A stretch of DNA of 5,740 bases from Bacteroidota bacterium (GTDB taxonomy: Bacteria > Bacteroidota > Bacteroidia > Chitinophagales > UBA2359), in NCBI GenBank assembly GCA_020631675.1, contig JAHDGT010000280.1, forward strand, positions 1 through 5,740, read 5' to 3'. The position numbers were made by a program, and so were the translations under genes. The notes below the pieces were generated by a model. It did no database searches. It saw only the letters and a list, made by a program, of their open reading frames with translations, and was not told where the DNA came from. Shown piece after piece: positions 1-5,740 of the stretch. Each line of letters opens with the position of its first letter. Within the stretch, counting starts at the first letter, position 1.

Positions 1-86
1 TTACGCCTGCCAAACAGCAGCAGGCAGGGGCTGAATTTTAACGGATAGCCCGGTAGCCGCAGTGAAAGCTGGCGCTTTCTTAGACC
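1..86 (-). repeat. Candidate Bacteroidota extragenic repeat with small inverted repeats
   Basis: No gene is visible here. Read on the minus strand, the segment carries the string CGGGCTATCCGTTAAAATTC (complement of about 33-52), flanked by two GC-rich inverted repeats. One is GAAAGC/GCTTTC at 64-69 and 74-79 with a 4-base loop. The other is GCCTGC/GCAGGC at 5-10 and 20-25 with a 9-base loop. The inverted repeats are seen directly. That the core string resembles a dispersed intergenic element of Bacteroidota genomes is my unverified recollection. The element probably continues beyond the left edge, and either hairpin could instead be part of an upstream gene's terminator. Confidence 0.35.
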
Positions 87-114
87 CGAGACATGAGACT
101 CGAGACATGAGATG
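87..114. repeat. Two-copy 14-bp tandem repeat
   Basis: CGAGACATGAGACT (87-100) is followed directly by CGAGACATGAGATG (101-114), with 12 of 14 positions identical. It lies about 120 bp upstream of the GH18 start codon, next to the candidate extragenic repeat. No function is evident. It may be the remnant of a longer GAGAC-type intergenic repeat or a product of replication slippage. Confidence 0.6.
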
Positions 115-235
115 ACCTGCTCGACGTCGATTGCTCATAGGCGACTAAAGCCAGTTTTTATTGCGGGTACGCGCCCTAAGACATCTCTCCGATATCACCT
201 ATTCCCGTCTATGTTACTACTTATTTTATGAGCTT

Positions 236-1555
236 ATGAGGTGCTTTTATTTACTTTTTTGCTTGATCGCTTTACCGATCGTTTCGACTATCGCACAGAT
301 TGATAGGGGTGCGGATTCGGATATGGGTATGCCTGAGGCGGAAGAACATATTCCTTCAATTAGGGAGGAGCAGATGCGGATGTATGAGCAGTATGAGGTG
401 GAAGAAGAGGCGGAGTATGATGAGCTGAATTTTGGTGTGCTGGATCATGTGAAGCGTTCTTTTATACCGCATAATTTGCGCTCGCCGGATTGTGTGTTGG
501 AGCATGAGGTGTATGGTTACCATCCGCATTGGTTCGGGCCAGCCTATTTTGAGAATTACGATTTTTCGCTGCTTTCTACCTTCTGTTATTTCAGCTATGA
601 ATTAAGTCCGAGTACAGGAGGTTACAAGACGATCCACAATTGGAAATCGACTCGTAGTATTGATCTGGCAAAGGAAGCGGGCTGTAAGGTAGAGTTATCG
701 GTAACGAATTTCGGGGGCTATAATAATGCTCGTTTCTTGCGCAACGAAACGGCTTGGGCGAAGTTGGCGTCTAACTTGATCATGTTGTTGAACATGCGAG
801 ATGCGGACGGGGTGAACATTGATTTTGAGCATGTTCGGCATGCGGATTCTGAGCGTTTTACGGCTTTTGTTAAATACTTGAAGGAGCGCATGGATTTTGA
901 ACGTCCGGGGATGCGTATTACGGTGGCTTTGCCGGCTTTGAATTACAATAGGACTTATAATGTGGCGGCTTTGGATCCTTATGTGGATCTGTTCATCATT
1001 ATGGGTTATGACTACCATTATTCTGATAGCAAGCATGCGGGTCCTGTCGCGCCTTTAGAGGGCTATGTGTCTTTGAAGAGTACCTTAGATCATTATTTGG
1101 GTTTTGGTATTGATCGTTCTGAGATCATTTTAGGGGTTCCTTATTATGGCAGGGAGTGGAAAACGCGCAGTGGTAGTGTACCTTCTATGGCGAATGCTTA
1201 CCTCTCCTCTCCTACTTACGCGATGTTGAAGGATCGCTATTACCAACGCTATACGGAAAGATGGGATAATAAGTCTTCTAGTCCTTATTTTGTGCGGGGC
1301 AGTACGGGTGATCTAAAGCAGTGTTGGCACGAGAATGCGAAGAGTTTGCAGAAGAAGTACGATCTGGCACTGCAATCTAATATTGGTGGTGTGGGTATTT
1401 GGGCTTTGGGTTATGACAATGGCTATATTGATCTTTGGGAATTGCTGGAAAATAATTTCATGGATTGTACCCCTAAAGGAAATACGAAAGCTCAACCAGC
1501 TGGCGACCGGTCTTTGTATGAGCGTTTGTTGGAGATGTATGAGGGGTGGGAATAG
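236..1555 (+). CDS. Secreted glycoside hydrolase family 18 protein (chitinase/peptidoglycan-hydrolase-like)
   Basis: This 439-residue protein is predicted to cleave beta-1,4 bonds next to N-acetylglucosamine outside the cytoplasm, using the substrate-assisted GH18 mechanism. ATG 236 is the first in-frame ATG and begins a convincing signal peptide (MRCFYLLFCLIALPIVSTIA, then Gln, residues 1-21). The frame is open upstream to a TTG at 161, but that start would bury the signal. No Shine-Dalgarno is seen, as is usual in Bacteroidota. An acidic Glu-rich linker covers about residues 27-65, followed by a single TIM-barrel domain. Visible landmarks are VYGYHPHW (92-99, first strand), SVTNFGG (155-161), the catalytic motif DGVNIDFE (191-198, acid Glu198), MGYDYHY (256-262), GVPYYGREW (300-308) and GGVGIWALGYD (384-394, with Trp389 as the usual barrel-floor residue). 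No LysM, carbohydrate-binding or type IX sorting domain is seen. The DGVNIDFE form and lack of a large insertion recall SleL/YaaH-type GH18 enzymes, so peptidoglycan is as plausible a substrate as chitin. Family assignment is firm; substrate is inference. Confidence 0.9.
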   Translation: MRCFYLLFCLIALPIVSTIAQIDRGADSDMGMPEAEEHIPSIREEQMRMYEQYEVEEEAEYDELNFGVLDHVKRSFIPHNLRSPDCVLEHEVYGYHPHWFGPAYFENYDFSLLSTFCYFSYELSPSTGGYKTIHNWKSTRSIDLAKEAGCKVELSVTNFGGYNNARFLRNETAWAKLASNLIMLLNMRDADGVNIDFEHVRHADSERFTAFVKYLKERMDFERPGMRITVALPALNYNRTYNVAALDPYVDLFIIMGYDYHYSDSKHAGPVAPLEGYVSLKSTLDHYLGFGIDRSEIILGVPYYGREWKTRSGSVPSMANAYLSSPTYAMLKDRYYQRYTERWDNKSSSPYFVRGSTGDLKQCWHENAKSLQKKYDLALQSNIGGVGIWALGYDNGYIDLWELLENNFMDCTPKGNTKAQPAGDRSLYERLLEMYEGWE

Positions 1556-1583
1556 AAGACGCCGAAACAGTTTTTTATAAAAC

Positions 1584-1615
1584 AAAAAGCCCGACTCGAT
1601 GGTCGGGCTTTTTTT
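1584..1615. terminator. Bidirectional intrinsic terminator between converging genes
   Basis: A perfect 7-bp stem GCCCGAC (1589-1595) / GTCGGGC (1602-1608) with a 6-base loop is flanked by five A on the left and seven T on the right. It can therefore end transcription in both directions. It begins about 30 bases after the GH18 stop and lies about 40 bases beyond the stop of the converging PKD gene, so it probably serves both. Confidence 0.9.
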
Positions 1616-1653
1616 GTTTGTTGACTTATGGTCTAAGTAAGTCAAAAACGGTC

Positions 1654-2154
1654 TTACTTTGTTAAGTTGATGATATCACCTTGCTCTTCTAACTCTTCAC
1701 TTGAGTAGTAGCTGATGGTTTCATCTTGTGTATTTAGGTTGTAGCTCACTGCTACGAAATCCGCACATCCAGAACGAGCATCGTAAAGCGTTACTGACAT
1801 ATGGAACAAGCCATCTTGTTCATAGTCGTAGCGGAAACGATCTTCTTGCGAAACACCTCCATCACCCATGATCCATTCAATGTCGGTGTATTGACCGCCC
1901 GACTCGTTGATCAACTCAACGGATGTACCATCGATTTTTAAAGAGAAGCTCAAATCCGTATCACAGAACTCACTATCCATAATAGGTGGAGTAGGATACG
2001 TCAATAAATTATTATCAGCAGTAGTTTTATTGAGAACGATGGTCGCTGCATTAGCCGCATCTCCAGAAGTGGATGCTCCGCCAGCAAAAATATTGCTGTT
2101 GAAAGAAACTAACGCGATGATGATAACTATCCAGTTTTGCATAGGTTTTGCCAT
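1654..2154 (-). CDS. Small secreted protein with one PKD-like domain
   Basis: The 166-residue product starts with a signal peptide (about residues 1-24, hydrophobic WIVIIIALVSF, likely cleaved after NIFA). A Thr/Asn/Ala-rich linker follows to about residue 60. Residues about 64-137 resemble a PKD fold: the signature WIMGDGG (94-100) is followed by VS, then YDYEQDG (109-115) and a VTLYD strand (121-125), matching the usual W-x-x-GDG ... Y-x-Y-x-x-x-G ... V-T-L pattern. Cys64 and Cys130 could form a disulfide. The last 25 residues are acidic (SSEELEEQGD), and no type IX sorting domain is present. PKD domains normally mediate protein or glycan contacts on extracellular proteins; here the domain stands almost alone, so the role is unknown. 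Start choice: ATG 2154 gives the full signal; ATG 2142 (four codons in) is an equal alternative, and neither has a Shine-Dalgarno. It converges on the GH18 gene and is separated from the upstream repeat-protein gene by 481 bp with terminators, so it is probably transcribed alone. Confidence 0.8.
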   Translation of the reverse strand: MAKPMQNWIVIIIALVSFNSNIFAGGASTSGDAANAATIVLNKTTADNNLLTYPTPPIMDSEFCDTDLSFSLKIDGTSVELINESGGQYTDIEWIMGDGGVSQEDRFRYDYEQDGLFHMSVTLYDARSGCADFVAVSYNLNTQDETISYYSSEELEEQGDIINLTK

Positions 2155-2362
2155 TTGGGGTAAATGAATGTCAGTAAAGGAAAGGATAGCTAAATGGTGT
2201 TCCGTGCTTGTATTAAAGTTCTACGGAGAGTGATCCGATTTTGTTTCACTTTTGTCAGAAAAATGTCAAAATTTATTTTTTCATGAATCATTAAACTCTT
2301 TTTATCAACTAGTTACAAGGTGAATTTTTATTTTAATAATTTATTTTTATTCTAAAAAGGGC

Positions 2363-2391
2363 AAAAAAAAGACCCGCCGAGGCAGGTCTTT
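2363..2391 (-). terminator. Minus-strand intrinsic terminator within the spacer
   Basis: On the minus strand AAAGACC-T-GCC pairs with GGC-G-GGTCTTT (one T-G wobble, tight loop) and is followed by eight T. On the plus strand the hairpin has a C/A mismatch and no T-run, so it works in the minus direction. It sits 245 bases past the stop of the repeat-protein gene, which already has its own terminator, and 209 bases before the PKD start. It is either a back-up terminator or the end of a separate short transcript. Confidence 0.75.
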
Positions 2392-2415
2392 ATAGGTAGT
2401 AAGGGAAAGGGATAA

Positions 2416-2529
2416 TTAATATATTACATCATCAAATGAAGAGTAGTATGTTATGTTCCCTTTTACGAAAGGGTGCAAAAAAAAGTTACGTTTTCTATTA
2501 GATTTTTTGAAAGCAAGACTATTAAGCAT
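2416..2529 (-). CDS. Doubtful 37-codon ORF or untranslated small transcript region
   Basis: An ATG at 2529 opens 37 codons ending in TAA at 2416, starting MLNSLAFKKSNRKRN and ending SSFDDVIY. The product would be basic in the first half, with no signal peptide, membrane segment or recognisable motif. There is no Shine-Dalgarno, and the ORF crosses an 8-T run and a 6-bp hairpin. Its one point of interest is position: it fills the interval between two minus-strand terminators, where a short independent transcript could be made. An ORF of this size in AT-rich DNA can easily occur by chance, so I rate coding as unlikely and a small RNA as only somewhat more likely. Confidence 0.12.
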   Translation of the reverse strand: MLNSLAFKKSNRKRNFFLHPFVKGNITYYSSFDDVIY

Positions 2530-2583
2530 TGGCTAACAGTTGTTTGTGCCCAAAAAAAAACTGAAGAAATTATCACTACTAAG

Positions 2584-2623
2584 AAAAAGCGGCAAAAAGT
2601 AGCTGGGACATTTGCCGCTTTTT
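2584..2623 (-). terminator. Intrinsic terminator of the repeat-protein gene
   Basis: A perfect 13-bp inverted repeat, AAAAAGCGGCAAA (2584-2596) and TTTGCCGCTTTTT (2611-2623), with a 14-base loop begins 12 bases after the TAA of the large minus-strand gene. In minus-strand RNA the GC core is followed by a U-rich tract. The A/T-symmetrical arms could also allow some activity on the plus strand. Its closeness to the stop argues that the gene's C-terminus is natural and not a frameshift artefact. Confidence 0.9.
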
Positions 2624-2635
2624 AAAGCTGTTATT

Positions 2636-5600
2636 TTATTCTCCAGGGGGTGTCACCTTATTAATACTGACCCCAGGTATACAAACGGGTACCGCACAAC
2701 AATCCACTCCAACGAGTGTGATCTGATTTACAGCGATACAGTCTGCCGAAGAAACTACTCTTACATATAATGTGATCGTGCCTTCAATGTTCATGGTCAC
2801 GGAACCCATAGGCATAGCTCCGGTAAATGCATCAGATGCGGTAATATGGTAGGTCACCACATCATCTGGAGTAGCACCAATGGTTTCATTCGCATTTTGT
2901 AGGTCGTAATTCACCGCACTATCAGGATAAGCACAGATCTCTACCAAACTGCTGTTCAGAACGGGTAAGCCTAATACTTCTAAGGTTACGGGTTCTATAT
3001 CATAACAGCCATTGGTGGAATTGACTCGGATATATACTACTGTTGTTTCACTGACCGTAAAGATTTCATTGATCTGGTTTTCTTCCAGTTCCGCATCTTC
3101 TTCGGTAAGGTAATAGGTAGCTGTATTCAAATCAAACTCTGCTTCACCTTCACCGTTCGCACATTCAGATAAAGTGGTCGGCTCTAAAATAGGGCTGTCT
3201 TTCACCTCGATTTCTATAGTTGCGACTTCGTGGCAGCCGTCTTCATTCTGAACTCTTGCATAAATGGTTCCACCAGTACTAACATAAGGGGAAGCGAGCA
3301 CATTGATCGCAGCATCCGCATCACCTGATGAAGCGTGGTAGGTAATCAGTACTCCGCTCGCCGTTGGATCAACCATAGTATCAAAGTCTTCTAATGTGAA
3401 GCTCTTGGTGCCATCATCTTCCGCACATTCAGAAACGGACAGATTCTCCACTTCGGGCTTAGGTAGTACTGTTAGCTGAATCGCATCAACTAAGACACAG
3501 CCTATTTCAGATTCCGCACTGACAAAGATCTCATCAGTAGTGGTGTTATAAGCAGATGCTGTAGTGATTGAATTCACCCCATTCAATGCATCTATCGCAC
3601 TATTGTGGAAGCTGATCGTATACAGCGTATCAGGATCCACAGCATAACGAATGGCAGCTAAGTCGAAATCGGCAGTACCATCCCCATTATCACAATTTTC
3701 AAAGCTTGTGTTCCCTAATTCTGGTAGAGGGTCAACAATCAATACCACCATAGCTATGGTGTAGCAATCATTGGTAGAATTCACTCTTGAGTAAACTGCG
3801 GTAGAAGCAGTGATATAGCTGGTAGGTAGCGGATTCGTTTCATTTTCCGCATCTGCGAGACTTGGGTAATAAGCCAGCACACCTGTTCCACTCAGATCGA
3901 ACTCAGCAGTACCATCGCCACTATCGCACTCTCTCAATTCCGCATCTTCTAAAATCGGAGAAGTAATGATTTCCAATTCCACTTCGCTTACATCCACACA
4001 GCCATATGCTGTAATGACTCTTGCATAGATGGTCGACTCTGGTAGATTGGATACCTCATCTAATGGATTTTCACCAGTTTCAGCATCTGCCAGAGTAATG
4101 TGGTAGGTAACTGTATTCCCACCGTCCACATCAACATCCGTATTCGCTATAGGAAGGAAGAATTGTCCGGTGCCATCCAGCTGATCACAACCTTGTAAAG
4201 TCGCATTCGCAACGGTCGGCAATGGTCGCATGATCAAGCTTAGCGTAGCTACATCATGGCAGCCAAAATCATTAACGACTCTCGCATATACATCTCCCCC
4301 ATTGCTGTAGACGCTTGGCATGATCGCATTCGTTCCATTCTCCGCATCAATAGGCGTTGCGTGGAAAGTGATGATACCACCTTCTGGTGAAAGTAACTCA
4401 TTGGCATCATTCAAATTGAAAGTCACTTGATCATCGCCATCCCCTTCATCACAAACATTCAATTCCGCATCACTGATGTTTGGTAGTGGGTTAATGATCA
4501 ATGTTAAACTAGAGGTTCTATAGCAGTCATATGGATCCGTTGTACGGGCAAAGATCGTTCCGCCCGCACTGGTATATGGGTTACTCAGTGCATTTGCAGC
4601 AGCCTCCGCATCTGAAAGACTCGCATAGTAGGAAACAGTATTATCGCCTTCCGTATCAATATCCGAATCGGCTAAACTGAGATCGAAAGTGGCAGTTCCG
4701 TCTCCATTATCACAAGCTGATAATTCCCCATCTGCAACAATAGGTAGTGGTTCAACAGTAAGAACAGCTTCTGTAAAGGCTAAACATTCTTTAGCATTTT
4801 CCACACGTAGATATATGGTCGAATTCCCACTGTTATATGGATCATCGGTGATCGGATTTTGCCCTAATACCGCATCTAATTCCGATAAGTGGTAAGTCAC
4901 AATAGCAGCTGTTGTGTCCGTATAAGACATGGTATCCAACATCGCCAGATTAAAATCGGCGGTCATTGAACCATCATCTAAATCACAGGCATGCAGCTCT
5001 ACCAATTGTACACTTGGCAAAGGCGACACCACTAACTCCGCTTCTGAGATGGTCACACAGCCATTGGTATTCTCAGAACGAGAGTAGACAATTTCACCCG
5101 CACTAATAAGTGCATTCGGCAACTGATTAGTCCCTGCTTGCGCATCATCTAATGTAGGATGGTAGGTAGTAGCACCCGATAAATCAAACTCGGCAGTGCC
5201 ATCCCCATTGTCACATTCTTCAATGATGATGTCAAAAAGTATGGGTGCGGGTATGACCGTGATCGTTACTTCACTGGTTCTATGACAGCCTTCCGCATTT
5301 TCAATTCTTGCATAAATGATGCCCGTAGGAGCGGTATAAGGTGAACTCAGGTCGTTCGTGCCCGCATCCGCGTCTGCTTGTGTCGTATGGTATGTCACTG
5401 TATTCCCACCATCAGGATCTACAGTCGCATCTAAGGTATTGATCGGGAATTCTCCTGTTCCATCTAAAAGATCACATGCTTCTATTTCAGCAGGCGCGCT
5501 ATTCGGTAATGGGTGTATGGTGAGTGTTACAGGACGCACTCTAAAACAGCCATTGGCAGTTTCAATTCTAGCATAGACCACATCGCCATCAGCAGCCGTA

Positions 5601-5740
5601 TAAGGTGAACTTAATGCATTTGTTGCTGCTTCCGCATCTGCTTGGGAAGCGTGGTAGGTAATTGTATTTCCTCCATCCACATCAACTGTTGTGTCCGCAT
5701 CCGTAAGCGTAAATCCGGTAGAGCCATTGTCATCATTGCT
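2636..5740 (-). CDS. Giant secreted Cys-Asp repeat (Ig-like) adhesin, 5' end outside window
   Basis: The frame is open from the right edge to TAA 2636-2638, giving 1034 residues. GTG 5680 lies inside a repeat and is not a start; signal peptide and N-terminus lie beyond the window. Virtually all of it is twelve tandem repeats of 76-91 residues. The consensus begins CDNGDGTAEFDL, continues VDPDGGNTVTYH, then a DAEAGTN-like segment, SPYT, TIYARVEN, GC and a VTLTVxPLP strand and linker. Each complete repeat has a Cys at position 1 and one at 53-68, probably a disulfide within an Ig-like beta-sandwich. The D-rich CDxxDGT loop suggests calcium binding (inference). Such repeats are familiar in large surface proteins of Bacteroidota, commonly exported by the type IX system; adhesion, gliding or matrix roles are plausible but unproven. 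The protein ends with CCAVPVCIPGVSINKV plus five residues, and no type A or B type IX sorting domain is seen. A terminator follows 12 bases later, so truncation is unlikely. Confidence 0.9.
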   Translation of the reverse strand, partial: SNDDNGSTGFTLTDADTTVDVDGGNTITYHASQADAEAATNALSSPYTAADGDVVYARIETANGCFRVRPVTLTIHPLPNSAPAEIEACDLLDGTGEFPINTLDATVDPDGGNTVTYHTTQADADAGTNDLSSPYTAPTGIIYARIENAEGCHRTSEVTITVIPAPILFDIIIEECDNGDGTAEFDLSGATTYHPTLDDAQAGTNQLPNALISAGEIVYSRSENTNGCVTISEAELVVSPLPSVQLVELHACDLDDGSMTADFNLAMLDTMSYTDTTAAIVTYHLSELDAVLGQNPITDDPYNSGNSTIYLRVENAKECLAFTEAVLTVEPLPIVADGELSACDNGDGTATFDLSLADSDIDTEGDNTVSYYASLSDAEAAANALSNPYTSAGGTIFARTTDPYDCYRTSSLTLIINPLPNISDAELNVCDEGDGDDQVTFNLNDANELLSPEGGIITFHATPIDAENGTNAIMPSVYSNGGDVYARVVNDFGCHDVATLSLIMRPLPTVANATLQGCDQLDGTGQFFLPIANTDVDVDGGNTVTYHITLADAETGENPLDEVSNLPESTIYARVITAYGCVDVSEVELEIITSPILEDAELRECDSGDGTAEFDLSGTGVLAYYPSLADAENETNPLPTSYITASTAVYSRVNSTNDCYTIAMVVLIVDPLPELGNTSFENCDNGDGTADFDLAAIRYAVDPDTLYTISFHNSAIDALNGVNSITTASAYNTTTDEIFVSAESEIGCVLVDAIQLTVLPKPEVENLSVSECAEDDGTKSFTLEDFDTMVDPTASGVLITYHASSGDADAAINVLASPYVSTGGTIYARVQNEDGCHEVATIEIEVKDSPILEPTTLSECANGEGEAEFDLNTATYYLTEEDAELEENQINEIFTVSETTVVYIRVNSTNGCYDIEPVTLEVLGLPVLNSSLVEICAYPDSAVNYDLQNANETIGATPDDVVTYHITASDAFTGAMPMGSVTMNIEGTITLYVRVVSSADCIAVNQITLVGVDCCAVPVCIPGVSINKVTPPGE
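2639..2704 (-). other. Cys-rich C-terminal tail of the repeat protein
   Basis: After the last repeat's final strand (QITLVGV) come 22 residues that do not match the repeat linker: an Asp, then CCAVPVCIPGVSINKV and TPPGE. It holds three Cys in six positions and ends in a short hydrophobic and basic stretch. No lipobox, LPXTG, transmembrane helix or known type IX sorting domain fits. It may cap the last Ig-like domain or act as a sorting or anchoring signal; this is inference. Confidence 0.5.
2705..5740 (-). repeat. Array of twelve protein-level tandem repeats (two size classes)
   Basis: Repeat starts, taken at the codon of the first Cys, are 5476, 5215, 4987, 4714, 4453, 4189, 3928, 3694, 3427, 3163 and 2935. 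One more copy is cut by the right edge at 5740; its first Cys, if present, would lie just outside. Lengths in order from the edge are 88 visible, 87, 76, 91, 87, 88, 87, 78, 89, 88, 76 and about 77 plus a 22-residue tail. The short copies (5215, 3928, 3163) lack about ten residues of the VDPDGGNTV segment. Similarity is clear in protein but diverged in DNA, with local DNA stretches still close, for example around 4095-4135 and 5385-5425. This suggests old duplication with selection on the fold. Confidence 0.9.

Larger units (their letters stand above)
2155..2635. other. AT-rich intergenic spacer
   Basis: These 481 bases contain no ORF with convincing coding features. They hold two minus-strand terminators (2363-2391 and 2584-2623), a hairpin CCCTTT-TACG-AAAGGG at 2458-2473, and three runs of eight or nine A at 2363-2370, 2477-2484 and 2552-2560. 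The part nearest the PKD gene (about 2160-2360) is very AT-rich and should contain that gene's promoter. A TTGACA-like hexamer is present on the minus strand at 2264-2269, but I find no matching TAnnTTTG or TATAAT element at proper spacing, so no promoter is called. Confidence 0.7.

Noticed and set aside
161..235. Longer GH18 start at TTG 161
   Set aside because: It would add 25 residues before a clear signal peptide that begins at ATG 236; no Shine-Dalgarno or other support for the TTG.
695..1036. Minus-strand ORF inside the GH18 gene
   Set aside because: Antisense shadow of a well-supported enzyme; the translation shows no domain or signal.
1313..1645. Minus-strand and overlapping plus-strand ORFs (to 1580) at the GH18 3' end
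   Set aside because: Both overlap the conserved C-terminal barrel strands in other frames, and the minus-strand one runs across the terminator hairpin.
1623..1657. Small inverted repeats GACTTA/TAAGTC and GTAAG/CTTAC near the PKD gene stop
   Set aside because: Only 5-6 bp, with no T-run; the neighbouring 7-bp GC-rich hairpin explains termination better.
1907..2167. Plus-strand ORF opposite the PKD gene
   Set aside because: Antisense shadow; the opposite strand has a signal peptide and a PKD signature.
2636..2660. Frameshift at the CCCCC run near the end of the repeat gene
   Set aside because: The other frames give no extended coding sequence, and a strong terminator begins 12 bases after the stop, so the end appears natural.
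4689..5576. Two plus-strand ORFs (4689-4895, 5358-5576) within the repeat gene
   Set aside because: Antisense shadows whose sequence follows from the repeat codons on the minus strand.
2935..5740. Regularly spaced TCCGCATC octamers about every 250 bp, as a possible CRISPR or uptake/Chi-like motif
   Set aside because: Each is the complement of GATGCGGA, the codons for Asp-Ala-Glu/Asp in the conserved DAE/DAD segment of the protein repeats; spacing equals the repeat length.

Overview
The window looks like chromosomal DNA from a member of the Bacteroidota. The evidence is a long Ig-like/adhesin protein built from Cys-Asp repeats of a kind common in secreted Bacteroidota proteins, a small secreted PKD-type protein, start codons without Shine-Dalgarno sequences, AT-rich spacers, and a 5' edge that resembles an extragenic repeat I associate with this phylum. 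I cannot place it to genus. The content fits an environmental, polymer-degrading or surface-attached lineage such as Saprospiria, Cytophagia or Flavobacteriia.

Layout. Bases 1-235 are non-coding and hold small inverted repeats, a candidate dispersed repeat and a 14-bp tandem duplication. Bases 236-1555 (+) encode a secreted glycoside hydrolase of family 18 with an intact catalytic Glu. A bidirectional hairpin terminator (about 1584-1615) separates it from a converging gene at 1654-2154 (-), which encodes a small secreted protein with one PKD-like domain. Bases 2155-2635 are an AT-rich spacer with two good minus-strand terminators. Between them lie about 190 bp containing a hairpin and a doubtful 37-codon ORF. 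Bases 2636-5740 (-) are the 3' part of a very long gene whose start lies beyond the window. Its 1034 visible residues are almost entirely twelve repeats of 76-91 residues, each with a conserved Cys pair.

How the parts relate. All three proteins appear to be exported. The repeat protein is probably an extracellular stalk or adhesin, the GH18 enzyme a cell-wall or chitin-type glycan hydrolase, and the PKD protein a small extracellular accessory of unknown role. Each gene is bounded by its own terminator, so they are probably not one operon. I see no clear evidence of a new multi-gene system. The most interesting signals are a two-class, higher-order organisation of the adhesin repeats, the absence of a recognisable type IX secretion C-terminal domain on that protein, and the possible small transcript between the two terminators.
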